A stretch of 64,000 nt of DNA from Nocardia speluncae NBRC 108251 (GTDB lineage Bacteria; Actinomycetota; Actinomycetes; Mycobacteriales; Mycobacteriaceae), in contig NZ_BDBZ01000007.1 of the NCBI RefSeq assembly GCF_001613245.1, positions 248,001 to 312,000 of the forward strand, read 5' to 3'. Made by a program: the position numbers and the translations under genes. Under the pieces are notes generated by a model. That model ran no database searches and was not told where the DNA came from. It was given only the letters and a program-made list of their open reading frames with translations. Shown here piece by piece: positions 34,778-44,054 of the stretch. How positions within the stretch are numbered: position 1 is the first letter of the stretch; each line of letters opens with the position of its first letter.

Positions 34778-35527
34778 GTGAGAAAGAGACTCGAAGGTAA
34801 GGTCGCGCTGGTAACCGGCGCGGGCCAGGGCATAGGGCGCGGTACCTGCGTGGCACTCGCCAAGGAGGGGGCCATGGTGGCCGTGGCCGGGCGCACCGAA
34901 AGTAAATGCGTTGCGGTCGCCGAGGAGATCCGGGCATCCGGCGGCACCGCGATCGCGCTCCGGTGCGATGTCACCCTACGCAGCGATATCGAGGACGCCG
35001 TATCCCGCACCGTCCGGTCGTTCGGTGGCCTGACGACAGTGGTGAACAACGCTCAGTCGTTGCGCGACGGACCACTGGAGTTCGCCACCGAGGACGATAT
35101 AAGCCTCTCCTGGGAGAGCGGTGCGCTGGGCACATTCCGGATGATGCAAGCCGCATTCCCGCATCTGCGGGAAAACACAGACTCCTGCATCGTGAACTTC
35201 GGTTCGGCCACCGCGATCCGCGGGAGCACGGGATTCGGTGCGTACGCCATGGCCAAGGAAGCGATCCGTGGACTCAGCCGGGTCGCCGCAACGGAATGGG
35301 GCCGATACGGAATAAGGGTGAACGTTGTTGTCCCGCATGCGTTGTCCCCGGCAGCGGCCGAGTTCCATGCCGCCGACCCGGAACGTGCGGCCCGAGTGCT
35401 GAAAGCCGTTCCGCTCGGCCGGGTGGGCGATCCGGAACTCGATATCGGACGCGCAGTGGTCGGCCTGGTGAGCTCGGACTTCGGCTACATGTCAGGACAG
35501 ACCCTGATGCTGACGGGCGGCGCGTGA
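34778..35527 (+). CDS. Short-chain dehydrogenase/reductase (SDR)
   Basis: 249-residue classical SDR with TGAGQGIG (residues 13-20), AVAGRTESK after strand 2 (Arg, suggesting NADP(H)), VNNAQS for NNAG, Ser in NFGSATAIRG and YAMAK as YxxxK. The start is GTG 34778 with AGGA seven bases upstream. It follows the aldolase by 49 bp and could reduce or oxidise the ketone released by the aldol cleavage. The C-terminal GYMSGQTLMLTGG is standard. Confidence 0.88.
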   Translation: MRKRLEGKVALVTGAGQGIGRGTCVALAKEGAMVAVAGRTESKCVAVAEEIRASGGTAIALRCDVTLRSDIEDAVSRTVRSFGGLTTVVNNAQSLRDGPLEFATEDDISLSWESGALGTFRMMQAAFPHLRENTDSCIVNFGSATAIRGSTGFGAYAMAKEAIRGLSRVAATEWGRYGIRVNVVVPHALSPAAAEFHAADPERAARVLKAVPLGRVGDPELDIGRAVVGLVSSDFGYMSGQTLMLTGGA

Positions 35528-35627
35528 TGGCGGTGTCCCGCACGCCGGGCCACCGCCGGGTGCAACCGAAGCCAGGGGACGGGGTCTATCGGTGCCGAAC
35601 GCAGGGAAGGAAGGAGGTGGTGCGGCC

Positions 35628-36581
35628 ATGGCCAGAACAGTGGTCGACAAGGTGATCGAACTGTTCGTCGTATTGTTCGTGGTCAGTCTCGGCACATTCA
35701 CGCTGGTATCGCTGATCCCGGGTGATCCGGCGGTTTCGATACTCGGGGAGGGGCATGCGGCCGAGGACTACGCGAGAGTCCGCGCGGAGATGGGTTTGGA
35801 CGATCCCTTCCTCACGCGGTACTGGGAATGGCTCGCGGGTGCGGTAGGCGGTGACCTCGGTACGTCGCTGGTTCCGCCGCAGAACTCCGTCACCGAAAGT
35901 GTCGCCGCGGCCTTTCCGGTGAGTGTGCAGCTGGCGGTGATGGGCTTGGTGATCGCGCTGGCAGTGGCGGTTCCACTGGCGGTATGGTCGGCACGGCATC
36001 AGGGGGGATGGATCGACCGCACGATCAGCGCCTGCACGTTCGGCGTACTGTCCATCCCCAGTTTCCTCTCCGGTCTGCTACTGATCATGCTGATGGTCAA
36101 CCACCTCGGCTGGTTCCCGCGCTCGCAGTGGGTTCGCCTCTCGGACGGGCCGGTACAGAACCTGTACCACGCGATCCTGCCGGCCGTCGCCATCAGCCTC
36201 TTGGAGATGGCGATGTTCCTGCGGATCCTGCGCAGCGATCTGATCCAGACATTGAAAGAGAACTTCATCCTCGTGGCCAAGGCCAAGGGGATGTCGAATG
36301 CACGGCTCCTGTTCAGCGACGCTCTGCGACCGTCGTCGTTTTCACTGATCACCATGCTCGGGGTCGTTCTCGGTTCGATGATCGGCAGCATGGTGATCGT
36401 CGAAACGCTGTTCTCGCTTCCCGGCCTGGGGTCGTTGGTGGTGCGGGCGGCGCAGCAGGGCGATATGCCGATGGTCCAGGGGGTGGTACTGGTCATCGCG
36501 GTCGTGTACGTGGTGGCCAACAGCGTTATCGATATCTCCTACGGATATCTCGACCCGAGGAGCCGGCGAGCCCATGTCTGA
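35628..36581 (+). CDS. OppB/DppB-type ABC permease
   Basis: 317-residue permease with six predicted membrane helices. The first is VIELFVVLFVVSLGTFTLVSL, shown only in part: VVLFVVSLGTFTL. After it comes the periplasmic LGLDDP-type segment (MGLDDPFLTRYWEWLAG) and the EAA-like cytoplasmic loop (ILVAKAKGMSNARLLFSDALR). The final VETLFSLPGLG is a family hallmark. AAGGAGG precedes ATG 35628; an in-frame GTG at 35592 is less likely. It pairs with the next gene to form the membrane pore. The binding protein is encoded divergently at 26164. Confidence 0.88.
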   Translation: MARTVVDKVIELFVVLFVVSLGTFTLVSLIPGDPAVSILGEGHAAEDYARVRAEMGLDDPFLTRYWEWLAGAVGGDLGTSLVPPQNSVTESVAAAFPVSVQLAVMGLVIALAVAVPLAVWSARHQGGWIDRTISACTFGVLSIPSFLSGLLLIMLMVNHLGWFPRSQWVRLSDGPVQNLYHAILPAVAISLLEMAMFLRILRSDLIQTLKENFILVAKAKGMSNARLLFSDALRPSSFSLITMLGVVLGSMIGSMVIVETLFSLPGLGSLVVRAAQQGDMPMVQGVVLVIAVVYVVANSVIDISYGYLDPRSRRAHV

Positions 36582-37662
36582 GACAACGATCGCCGCCGTG
36601 GAGACGCCGGCCGCCGAGGGTGCCCACCGCGACCCGGCGGGGCCGCTCGCGGCATCGCACCGCCGGCATCTGTACCGGGTGGGAACGATCCTCGCCGCGG
36701 CCGGTGCGGTCGCCATCGGTTTCGGCTCGGCGCCCCTACTGGTGATACCGGTCCGGGTGGTACTCGTCGTGGCCGGTGTCGTCGCCCTGTATGCGGGCGT
36801 CCGGCGGCTGGGGCTGGCCCGCTTCGGGCCGGACTTCGATCTCACTTTCCTGATATCCGGTATGTGGTTGACGGCACTGATCGTCGCGGCGGTGCTGGCG
36901 CCGCTCCTGCCGCTGGCCGAACACGAGGACACCAGTAAGACGTTGACCGCGGAAAGTTACCGGGCGCCCGCCTTGTTCTCGCCGCACCCCTTGGGTACCA
37001 ACAATTTCGGTCTCGATATGTTCGCCAGGTCGATCTACGGCGCCCGGTCCTCGCTCATCGTCGCGGTCGCGGCGGTCGTGATCGGCATCGTCGTCGGCGG
37101 CGCACTCGGCATCATCGCCGGGTACTTCGGCGGATGGGCCGACCGGCTCATCGGCATCCTGACGAATTCGTTGCTCGCGGTGCCGGCACTGATCCTGCTG
37201 ATCGCGCTGGCCTCGGTGCTCGAGCCGAACCTCCGCAATATTTCGTTCGCGCTGGCTGTGCTGGCCGTTCCCGGTATGGTCCGCGTCGCCCGCGCCAATA
37301 CGCTGACGTTCTCGCAACGGGAGTTCGTGCTGGCGGCTCGGGCCATGGGGGCCACCCGCGGGCGGGTCATGCTGCGCGAACTCGCCCCGAATGTCGCGCT
37401 GCCGCTGGCCGCGCTCGGAATGGTCATGATCTCGGTGATGATCGTCGCGGAAGCCTCCCTGAGTTTCCTCGGACTCGGTATTCAGCCGCCGACGCCCACC
37501 TGGGGAAACATGATCTCCGAAGGCCAGGGCAATGTCTTCCGGCAGCATCCCTACATCGTCATCGTCCCCGGACTGTTCCTGTTCCTGACCGTCGCCTCGT
37601 TCAACGTCGTCGGCGAGAAGGCGCAGAAGCGGACCGGCGGCACCCGGGAGGTGACATTGTGA
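36574..37662 (+). CDS. OppC/DppC-type ABC permease with an extra N-terminal membrane hairpin
   Basis: 362 residues, about 60 longer than usual. The canonical part begins near residue 88 (FDLTFLISGMWLTALIVAA) and includes HPLGTNNFGLDMFARSIYGAR, the EAA loop (FVLAARAMGATRGRVMLREL) and FLGLGIQPPTPTWGNM, all typical of OppC. Before it, residues 33-80 contain two additional hydrophobic segments (TILAAAGAVAIGFGSA and VIPVRVVLVVAGVVALYAG), which ordinary OppC proteins lack. They could be a membrane anchor or an interaction module. It overlaps OppB by 8 bp and OppD by 4 bp. Confidence 0.87.
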   Translation: MSETTIAAVETPAAEGAHRDPAGPLAASHRRHLYRVGTILAAAGAVAIGFGSAPLLVIPVRVVLVVAGVVALYAGVRRLGLARFGPDFDLTFLISGMWLTALIVAAVLAPLLPLAEHEDTSKTLTAESYRAPALFSPHPLGTNNFGLDMFARSIYGARSSLIVAVAAVVIGIVVGGALGIIAGYFGGWADRLIGILTNSLLAVPALILLIALASVLEPNLRNISFALAVLAVPGMVRVARANTLTFSQREFVLAARAMGATRGRVMLRELAPNVALPLAALGMVMISVMIVAEASLSFLGLGIQPPTPTWGNMISEGQGNVFRQHPYIVIVPGLFLFLTVASFNVVGEKAQKRTGGTREVTL

Positions 37663-38732
37663 CCACCGAACCGCTCCTCACCGTGGACCGTGTATCCACG
37701 ACATTCCGCACCGATCGGGGATCGCTGCGCGCCGTGGACGATGTCTCGCTGCGCTTGTTCCCCGGTGAAACGCTGGGCCTGGTGGGAGAATCCGGGTCGG
37801 GAAAGTCCGTACTGGGACAGACGATCATGGGTCTGATCGCGGCGGGCGGATCCACGACGGTCTCCGGCAGTGTCCGATTCCTGGGCCGGGATATGCAGGC
37901 ACTCGGCCGTAGGGAACAACAGCGACTGTGGGGCAAGGACATCGCGATGGTGTTCCAGGACCCGATGTCGGCGCTCAACCCGTTCAAACGGGTCGGTACC
38001 CAGCTGACCGAGCCGCTGCGCGCACATCTGAAACTGGGGAAGGCCGAGGCCCGGCAACGGGCGACCGATATGTTGCGCAAGGTTCGCATCCCCGAGCCGT
38101 CCCGGCGGATGGATCAGTATCCGCACGAGCTGTCCGGCGGTATGCGTCAGCGGGTGGTGATCGCCATGGCCTTGGCCTGCGATCCGAAGGTGACGATTGC
38201 GGACGAACCCACCACCGCCCTCGATGTCACCGTGCAGGCGCGGATCCTCGATCTTCTCGACTCTTTGCGCCGGGACAGCGGAATGGCCGGCATCCTCATC
38301 AGCCACGACCTGGGTGTCGTGGGAGGGCGGACCGACCGGGTGGCGGTGATGTACGCGGGCCGGATAATCGAGACGGCGCCGACACGGGAGCTGTTCCGCA
38401 GCCCGCGGCACCCCTACACCGAAGCGCTGCTGGCCGCCGTCCCGCGGATCCAGGACACGCCGCATACCCGGCTCGAATCGATCGACGGCGGTCTGCCGGA
38501 TATGACGAAACCGATCAGTGGATGCGCGTTCGCCCCGCGCTGCCGCTATGCGAAGCAGAAATGTTTCGACAACGTCCCCCTGTCGACGGAGAGTGCGCAC
38601 CAGGCGGATGACACCCGAGCGCACCACGTCGCCTGCCACTTCCCGCTCGGCAGCGGAACCGGCGTCCCGGCCGACCCCGGAGCGACGACGGACGATTCGA
38701 AACCGAAGGTGGGAATACCTGATGGCGGATAG
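37659..38732 (+). CDS. OppD/DppD-type ABC ATPase
   Basis: 357 residues. Walker [10 protein letters not shown]-loop MVFQDPMSALNP, signature LSGGMRQR, Walker [13 protein letters not shown] and H-loop ISHD are all intact. The C-terminal oligopeptide-transporter extension has CAFAPRCRYAKQKC, the cysteine pattern that binds an iron-sulphur cluster in some DppD proteins. The start is GTG 37659, overlapping the OppC stop. Works as a heterodimer with the OppF product encoded next. Confidence 0.92.
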   Translation: MTTEPLLTVDRVSTTFRTDRGSLRAVDDVSLRLFPGETLGLVGESGSGKSVLGQTIMGLIAAGGSTTVSGSVRFLGRDMQALGRREQQRLWGKDIAMVFQDPMSALNPFKRVGTQLTEPLRAHLKLGKAEARQRATDMLRKVRIPEPSRRMDQYPHELSGGMRQRVVIAMALACDPKVTIADEPTTALDVTVQARILDLLDSLRRDSGMAGILISHDLGVVGGRTDRVAVMYAGRIIETAPTRELFRSPRHPYTEALLAAVPRIQDTPHTRLESIDGGLPDMTKPISGCAFAPRCRYAKQKCFDNVPLSTESAHQADDTRAHHVACHFPLGSGTGVPADPGATTDDSKPKVGIPDGG

Positions 38733-39711
38733 TGGAGTAGCGCTCATACGCACGGATACCGGGCCGGTCCTGTCGGTCGAGGATCTCGTCGTCGAATTCC
38801 CGGTGGGACGGCATCGGACCGTGCACGCCGTATCCGGAGTCGGTTTCGATCTGTTCGCCGGTGAAACTCTCGGTATCGTCGGCGAATCGGGATGCGGCAA
38901 ATCCACCGCCGGCCGCGCGGTCATGCAACTGCCGCGACCCACGTCGGGACGTGTCACACTGAACGGCACAGATCTTGCCGAGCTGAGCCCGTCCGCACTG
39001 CGGAAGATGCGCGCGCAGATGACGATGATCATGCAGGATCCCATTTCGTCGTTGAACCCACGCCGCCGGGTGAAGCATCTGGTAACCGAGGGCGCGCGGA
39101 TCTGGCGCGTCCACGATGAGAAGCGGCTGGACGAACGTGCGCGCGCGATGCTGACGGCGGTGGGACTCGACCCTGATGCCGTCTGGAACCGGCTGCCCGC
39201 GGAACTCTCGGGCGGTCAGTGCCAGCGAGTCTGTATCGCCCGTGCGATGATGCTCGAACCCCAGCTGTTGATTTGTGACGAACCGGTTTCGAGTCTCGAC
39301 GTATCCGTTCAGGCGCAGATCCTGAACCTGCTCGAGGAGACGAAGAACAAGTTCGCGCTGAGCATGATCTTCATCGCCCACAATATGGCCGTGGTGAAGA
39401 ACATCAGCGATCGGGTCATGGTGATGTATCTCGGCAAGGTCTGCGAGAGCGTTCCGAGCGCGGATATGGAAAGCACTGTGCGCCATCCGTACTCGCAGCT
39501 GCTTCTCGCCTCGATCCCGGACCCCGAAAGAAAGCGGGGCGATACCGGACAGCCCCCCGATATCGAGGGCGATCTGCCCTCACCGCTTGCTCCGCCCTCG
39601 GGATGCCGCTTCCGGACCCGATGTCCCCTGGCCGACGAACGGTGCGTCCAGGAGGAACCGCCGATACGCGAGATTGCCGAAAATCATTACGTCGCTTGCC
39701 ATCGCGTGTGA
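38722..39711 (+). CDS. OppF/DppF-type ABC ATPase
   Basis: 329 residues. Walker A GESGCGKS, Q-loop MIMQDPISSLNPRR, signature LSGGQCQR, Walker B LLICDEPVSSLD and an H-loop reading IAHNM, so the usual HD is HN. The C-terminal extension contains GCRFRTRCPLADERC. Its ATG lies within the end of oppD (11-bp overlap). This is the last transporter gene; the IclR gene follows 63 bp later without an obvious terminator. Confidence 0.92.
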   Translation: MADSGVALIRTDTGPVLSVEDLVVEFPVGRHRTVHAVSGVGFDLFAGETLGIVGESGCGKSTAGRAVMQLPRPTSGRVTLNGTDLAELSPSALRKMRAQMTMIMQDPISSLNPRRRVKHLVTEGARIWRVHDEKRLDERARAMLTAVGLDPDAVWNRLPAELSGGQCQRVCIARAMMLEPQLLICDEPVSSLDVSVQAQILNLLEETKNKFALSMIFIAHNMAVVKNISDRVMVMYLGKVCESVPSADMESTVRHPYSQLLLASIPDPERKRGDTGQPPDIEGDLPSPLAPPSGCRFRTRCPLADERCVQEEPPIREIAENHYVACHRV

Positions 39712-39774
39712 CAACGGCCGAGATGGACAAGCACGACCCTGCTCAGCGCAGAGGTCAGGTTGGTAGGAGGTTCG

Positions 39775-40638
39775 ATGTTGGTGGTCGGTTCCGGTTCGGA
39801 AGTTCCGGGGCGGGTCCCGCGGCGTGAGGTGCCACCGTCGATGGTGGAGCGGATGACGCTCATTCTCGACGCGTTCGACGGCCCGATGGCGCGCGCGAGC
39901 CTCGAAGAAATCGCCTCCCGCACGCGGCTTCCTCGCTCGACCGTGCACCGGATACTCGATCAACTGGAACGGCTGGACTGGATCGAGCACGCTTCGACCG
40001 GGTACCGGCTCGGCCGGCGGGCGCTCGGACTGGGCGGCGGCGGTCATGCCCAACTCCGGGCCGTCGCCGCACCGTTGCTGCACGACCTGCATCTGCGGAC
40101 GGAGATGGTGGTGCACCTGTCTGTGCTCGACGGTGGTGAGATCGTCTATCTGGACAAGATCGGTGGCCGGCTGGCCGCTTCCCTCCCGTCCCGGGTCGGC
40201 GGCCGCGGTCCGGCCTATTCCACCGCCGGCGGCAAAGCGATGCTCGCCTGGAAGGACCCAGAACGCGTCGACGCGCTCTACCGGTATTGGCCGAATGCGG
40301 ATACCGACCGCGCGATTTCCGGCTCGACACCCCTGCACCGGGAACTCAATCGCATCCGTCAGCGCAATGGCCTGGCGTTCGGGCAGTGTGCGTCGGTGCG
40401 CGGCATTTCGTGCGTCGGTGCGGCAGTCCGCGGGGCCGACGGCCCGATTGCTGCTATCTCGCTGTGCGGTGACGCCCCCGTCGCCCAGCTCGAGCGGGTA
40501 GCCCCGTTGGTCGCCCATGCCACGTGGGTGGTATCGCGGATCATGGACACGGAATCCGGTATGTCGCAGACAGGCCACCGGTTAGGGGTCCCGTCCGTCC
40601 GGCCCGCGCGTGGATCGCTCGCGGACGCGAACCGATAA
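39775..40638 (+). CDS. IclR-family transcriptional regulator
   Basis: 287 residues. N-terminal winged helix (MVERMTLILDAF, LEEIASRTRLPRSTVHRIL) and C-terminal effector domain with VYLDKIGG, STAGGKAMLAW and the FGQCASVRGISCVGAAV strand. IclR regulators commonly control adjacent catabolic operons and bind pathway acids. TAGGAGG lies 4 bases before ATG 39775; a TTG at 39760 or GTG at 39781 are alternatives. It follows OppF in the same direction and may be cotranscribed, giving feedback on the operon. The C-terminal 40 residues are variable. Whether it binds the CAANNNTTG arrays, in place of the MarR protein, cannot be excluded. Confidence 0.87.
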   Translation: MLVVGSGSEVPGRVPRREVPPSMVERMTLILDAFDGPMARASLEEIASRTRLPRSTVHRILDQLERLDWIEHASTGYRLGRRALGLGGGGHAQLRAVAAPLLHDLHLRTEMVVHLSVLDGGEIVYLDKIGGRLAASLPSRVGGRGPAYSTAGGKAMLAWKDPERVDALYRYWPNADTDRAISGSTPLHRELNRIRQRNGLAFGQCASVRGISCVGAAVRGADGPIAAISLCGDAPVAQLERVAPLVAHATWVVSRIMDTESGMSQTGHRLGVPSVRPARGSLADANR

Positions 40639-40892
40639 CGACGCCCGGCGGTCCGCGTGGAGCCGATTCCGTTCGGCCGGCGGACCGGGAAGTTCCCACG
40701 GTGGTGGGCAGTCGGCAACCCGAACCCGGGTGGCCGGTCGAAGAGGAGGATGGACTGTGCCGAGAATCGGCGAGGCAAGGGATGGCGCGGGACCCAGTTC
40801 GCACGTGCTGCGGGCGCGGCGGCCCGGATGCTCACGGCCGCTCACGATCATCGACCGCGTGTGACGCGGGATTCCGAGACAGCGAGATCGAT

Positions 40893-43082
40893 ATGGGAAT
40901 CGAACTGACCGAAGACGAATGCAGCCTGCGCGATTCGGTACGTGGCTGGGCGGCGCGCCATGCGACACCGAAGGCGATCCGGGACGCGGTCGATGCCGAA
41001 ACCGAAGTACTGCCGGACTATTGGCAGTCGCTCGCCGAACTCGGAATGCTCGGGCTGCACCTACCCGAAGGATTCGGCGGATCCGCCGCGAGTCTGGTCG
41101 AACTCGCGATCGTCACCGAGGAACTGGGCCGTGCGCTGGTGCCCGGCCCGTTCCTGCCGAGCGCTGTGGTCTCGGCGGTGCTGAACGAGGCCGGTCGCCA
41201 TACCGAACTCGCCCGGTTGGCCGACGGCAGCCTCCGCGGTGCGTTCGCACTGGAGCCCGGATCGCTGCGACTGACGCGCACGCGAAACTCGGTGACCGTA
41301 TCGGGTGTCTCCGGCACAGTTCTCGGTGGGCAGCACGGTGATCTGTTCCTGCTGGCCGCCGACGACGGCGGTGTGCGTGTCTTCGTGGTGGTGCGGCGGG
41401 AGCACCTGGTGGTGACCGAACTGTCCAGTTACGATCCGATCCGCCGGAACGCACAGGTGGAAATCGCCGCCCCGGTCTCCGTGGGTAGTGACCCGGCCGA
41501 CCTCGACCCACGGCGCGTCCTCGATATCGCGGCCACCCTGTGTGCCGCCGAGGCGGCGGGACTGGCGAACTGGGCTACCGGGACTGCGGCCGAATACGCC
41601 CGCACCCGTCGGCAGTTCGGCCGGGTCATCGGCCAGTTCCAGGGGGTCAAACACAAAGTTGCCCGGATGTCGGCGCTGACCGAGCAGGCCGCGGTGACGG
41701 CGTGGGATGCCGCGCGCGCGATGGGGCCGTCGGCGCAGCGAGCCGAAGCTTCGCTGGCCGCGGCGGTCGCCGGTGCGGTCGCGCCCGAGGCCGCGTTCAC
41801 CGTCACCCGGGACTGTATCCAGGTACTCGGAGGTATCGGTTTCACCTGGGAACACGATGCGCATCTGTACCTGCGCCGTGCCCAATCCCTGCGTATCCTG
41901 CTGGGTTCCACCGCGCTGTGGCGACGCCGGGTCGCCACGCTCGGCCGGCAGGGGGTGCGCCGGACACTCGGCCTCGAGCTACCGCCTCGAGCTCAGCGGA
42001 TTCGTGCCGGAATCCGCGCCGAACTTACCGGCGCGGCGGCCCGTACCGGTACCGAACGCACCACCTATCTAGCCGAAAACGGCTATACGGCACCGCATCT
42101 TCCGGCGCCTTGGGGCAAGGGGGCCGATGCGGTGACCCAGTTGGTGATCGCCGAGGAACTGCGGGCGGCGGACGTGCAACCGCACAAGATGGTCATCGGC
42201 AACTGGGTGGTGCCGACCCTGATCGAACACGGCAGCGCCGAGCAGATGCAGCGTTTCCTGCCGCCGACGCTGCGCGGCGATATCATCTGGTGCCAGCTGT
42301 TCTCCGAGCCCGGAGCCGGATCCGATCTCGCGGGGCTCGCGACAAAGGCGACCGAGGTCGCCGGTGGCTGGCGGTTGCAGGGACAGAAGGTGTGGACCTC
42401 CAAGGCGCTGGTCGCGGACTGGGGTGTCTGCCTGGCCCGCACCGATAGTTCGGTCCCCAAACACAAAGGTCTTTCGTACTTCTTGATCGATATTCGCAAC
42501 AGTGCGGGTCTCGATATCCGTCCGCTCCGGGAGATCACCGGCGAAACACTGTTCAACGAAGTGTTCATCGACGACCTGTTCGTACCCGGCGACTGCCTCG
42601 TCGGTGCGCCCGGCGACGGCTGGAAACTGGCGCGCACCACCCTGGCCAACGAACGGGTCGCGATGGCAGGCGATTCGATGCTGGGCTCCGGCGGGGAGGC
42701 CCTGCTGGAGTTGGCCGCCGCGCTGCCGCACGAACTCGACGACGAGCAGGCGACCGTCCTGGGAAAGGTCCTGTGCGATGCGCAATCCGGCGCATTGCTG
42801 AGCCTGCGCAGCACCCTGCGATCGATCGGCGGGGCACAACCCGGGGCGGAATCCTCCATCGCCAAACTGCTCGGCGTCGAACACACGCAGCAGGTGTGGG
42901 AGATCGTCATGGACTGGTCGGGTCCGCGCGCGCTGGTCGACGAACAGGACCGGTCGGCCCCGGCGCACAACTTCCTCAACGCGCAGGCGCTGTCGATCGC
43001 CGGCGGGACCACCAATGTCCAGCTCAATATCATCGGCGAGCGAGTCCTGGGGCTGCCGCGCGACCCGGCACCCGGAATGTAG
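40893..43082 (+). CDS. Two-domain acyl-CoA dehydrogenase, FadE34/ChsE3-like
   Basis: 729 residues made of two tandem acyl-CoA dehydrogenase domains. Domain 1 (about 1-365) has EYARTRRQFGRVIGQFQ and QVLGGIGFTWEHDAHLYLRR but no flavin TEP loop. Domain 2 (about 385-729) has CQLFSEPGAGSDLAGL, GQKVWTSKA and GGTTNVQLNIIGERVLGLPR. FadE34 of M. tuberculosis has this architecture and oxidises a steroid side-chain CoA ester as a homodimer that mimics the heterotetramers. The start ATG 40893 follows GCGAGATCG; the open frame continues back to 40524 without a better start. It lies 254 bp after IclR, probably with its own promoter, and extends the dehydrogenase set of the region. Confidence 0.88.
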   Translation: MGIELTEDECSLRDSVRGWAARHATPKAIRDAVDAETEVLPDYWQSLAELGMLGLHLPEGFGGSAASLVELAIVTEELGRALVPGPFLPSAVVSAVLNEAGRHTELARLADGSLRGAFALEPGSLRLTRTRNSVTVSGVSGTVLGGQHGDLFLLAADDGGVRVFVVVRREHLVVTELSSYDPIRRNAQVEIAAPVSVGSDPADLDPRRVLDIAATLCAAEAAGLANWATGTAAEYARTRRQFGRVIGQFQGVKHKVARMSALTEQAAVTAWDAARAMGPSAQRAEASLAAAVAGAVAPEAAFTVTRDCIQVLGGIGFTWEHDAHLYLRRAQSLRILLGSTALWRRRVATLGRQGVRRTLGLELPPRAQRIRAGIRAELTGAAARTGTERTTYLAENGYTAPHLPAPWGKGADAVTQLVIAEELRAADVQPHKMVIGNWVVPTLIEHGSAEQMQRFLPPTLRGDIIWCQLFSEPGAGSDLAGLATKATEVAGGWRLQGQKVWTSKALVADWGVCLARTDSSVPKHKGLSYFLIDIRNSAGLDIRPLREITGETLFNEVFIDDLFVPGDCLVGAPGDGWKLARTTLANERVAMAGDSMLGSGGEALLELAAALPHELDDEQATVLGKVLCDAQSGALLSLRSTLRSIGGAQPGAESSIAKLLGVEHTQQVWEIVMDWSGPRALVDEQDRSAPAHNFLNAQALSIAGGTTNVQLNIIGERVLGLPRDPAPGM

Positions 43083-43253
43083 CGGCGGCGTAGACGGGCC
43101 CGTACCGGTAGGTGCGGGTGAGGGCTCGGCACTCGGGTTCCGCCGGATCGGTGGTTTGCCCGGCGTTGCTCATGAGGTCGGATATCGGTGACTGCTACTG
43201 TGCCGCGGGACGTTTGGGTGACCCGGATGGGTCGGTGAGTGGAGGTATGGAGC

Positions 43254-43580
43254 GTGGCGCGCAAGGTTGTTGTCACTGTGATCGATGATCTGGACGGCGA
43301 ATCCGCGGCGGCGGAGACCGTGTCGTTCGGTATCGACGGGGTGCTGTACGAGATCGATTTGACCGACGAGAACGCACGGGAATTCCGCGCGAGCATGGCG
43401 AAATGGGTGCCGTTCGCCCGCCGGACGGGCGGCCGGGGCCGAACCAAAGGATTCGTGGCCGCGCGATCGAAGGATGCGAAGACGGTACGCGAGTGGGCAC
43501 GGAACAACGGTCACGATGTCCCCGACCGCGGCCGGATACCGTCGGCTGTGCAGGAGGCCTATCAGCGCGCCGTGAGTTGA
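43254..43580 (+). CDS. lsr2: Lsr2-family nucleoid-associated protein
   Basis: 108 residues. The start VARKVVVTVIDDLDG matches the Lsr2 dimerisation domain and the C-terminus has VREWARNNGHDV and the AT-hook-like DRGRIPSAV. Lsr2 bridges AT-rich DNA and silences acquired genes in mycobacteria and relatives. GTG 43254 is chosen because GGAGG is 8 bases before and because homologues start there. It is slightly diverged from the usual MAKKVTVTLVDD start, so it may be a paralogue rather than the main lsr2. It stands alone, with no link to its neighbours evident. Confidence 0.9.
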   Translation: MARKVVVTVIDDLDGESAAAETVSFGIDGVLYEIDLTDENAREFRASMAKWVPFARRTGGRGRTKGFVAARSKDAKTVREWARNNGHDVPDRGRIPSAVQEAYQRAVS

Positions 43581-43648
43581 CCGGGGCATGCCGCGCCGTT
43601 ACCCGTGAGAGTTGTGCAGCCTGCCGGTAGTGGCCGGTCGACGTGGAT

Positions 43649-44037
43649 TCATCCGGGCTCCGGCGGCGTGAACGCCGTGCGGAGCACCCGAAGATAGGCC
43701 ACGTGGGCGGCCATATCGACCTCTGATGCAGCGGCAGGCCGACCATGCGGGCGACGGCGAGGACGGCGAAGCGCTGCGGATCGAGGTAAGGGGGGCGGCT
43801 GTCGCGCTACAGCTCGGTGACTGTATCGGCGACGAGAAGGCGGATATCGTGGTAGCGGTCGCGGAAGAAGGCGTGCGCCCGGTGCTCCGGGCGGGCGGCC
43901 TCGCCGGCGAAGCGGGTGTAGAGCTCGACCAGGCCGGGGTCCTCGGCGTTGTGCTGCAGCAACCGGACGAAACTGCCGGGGATATGGGCGGTGTGGCTGC
44001 CGGGCACAAGGAACGCGAGCTGACTGTTTTCGATATC
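43649..44037 (-). pseudogene. remnant of a TetR-family regulator (C-terminal part, stop and frameshift)
   Basis: On the minus strand the frame reads PGSFVRLLQHNAEDPGLVEL, YTRFAGEAA and HAFFRDRYHDIRLLVADTVTEL, the ligand-binding part of a TetR regulator. A TAG then interrupts at about 43807. Reading continues as LDPQRFAVLAVARMVGLPLHQ, after which the sense shifts by one base into EVDMAAHVAYLRVLRTAF and ends at 43649. The N-terminal DNA-binding domain is missing: the region where it should start is occupied by the GH3 gene promoter. Such a regulator typically sits beside actinobacterial beta-glucosidase genes, so it probably once controlled the neighbour. Confidence 0.7.
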
Positions 44038-44054
44038 CGACCGGAGGAGTCTCG

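Noticed and set aside
37551..39044. 497-residue minus-strand open frame across OppD/OppF
   Set aside because: Shadow of two ABC ATPases with complete motifs; low-complexity Arg/His/Pro-rich sequence.
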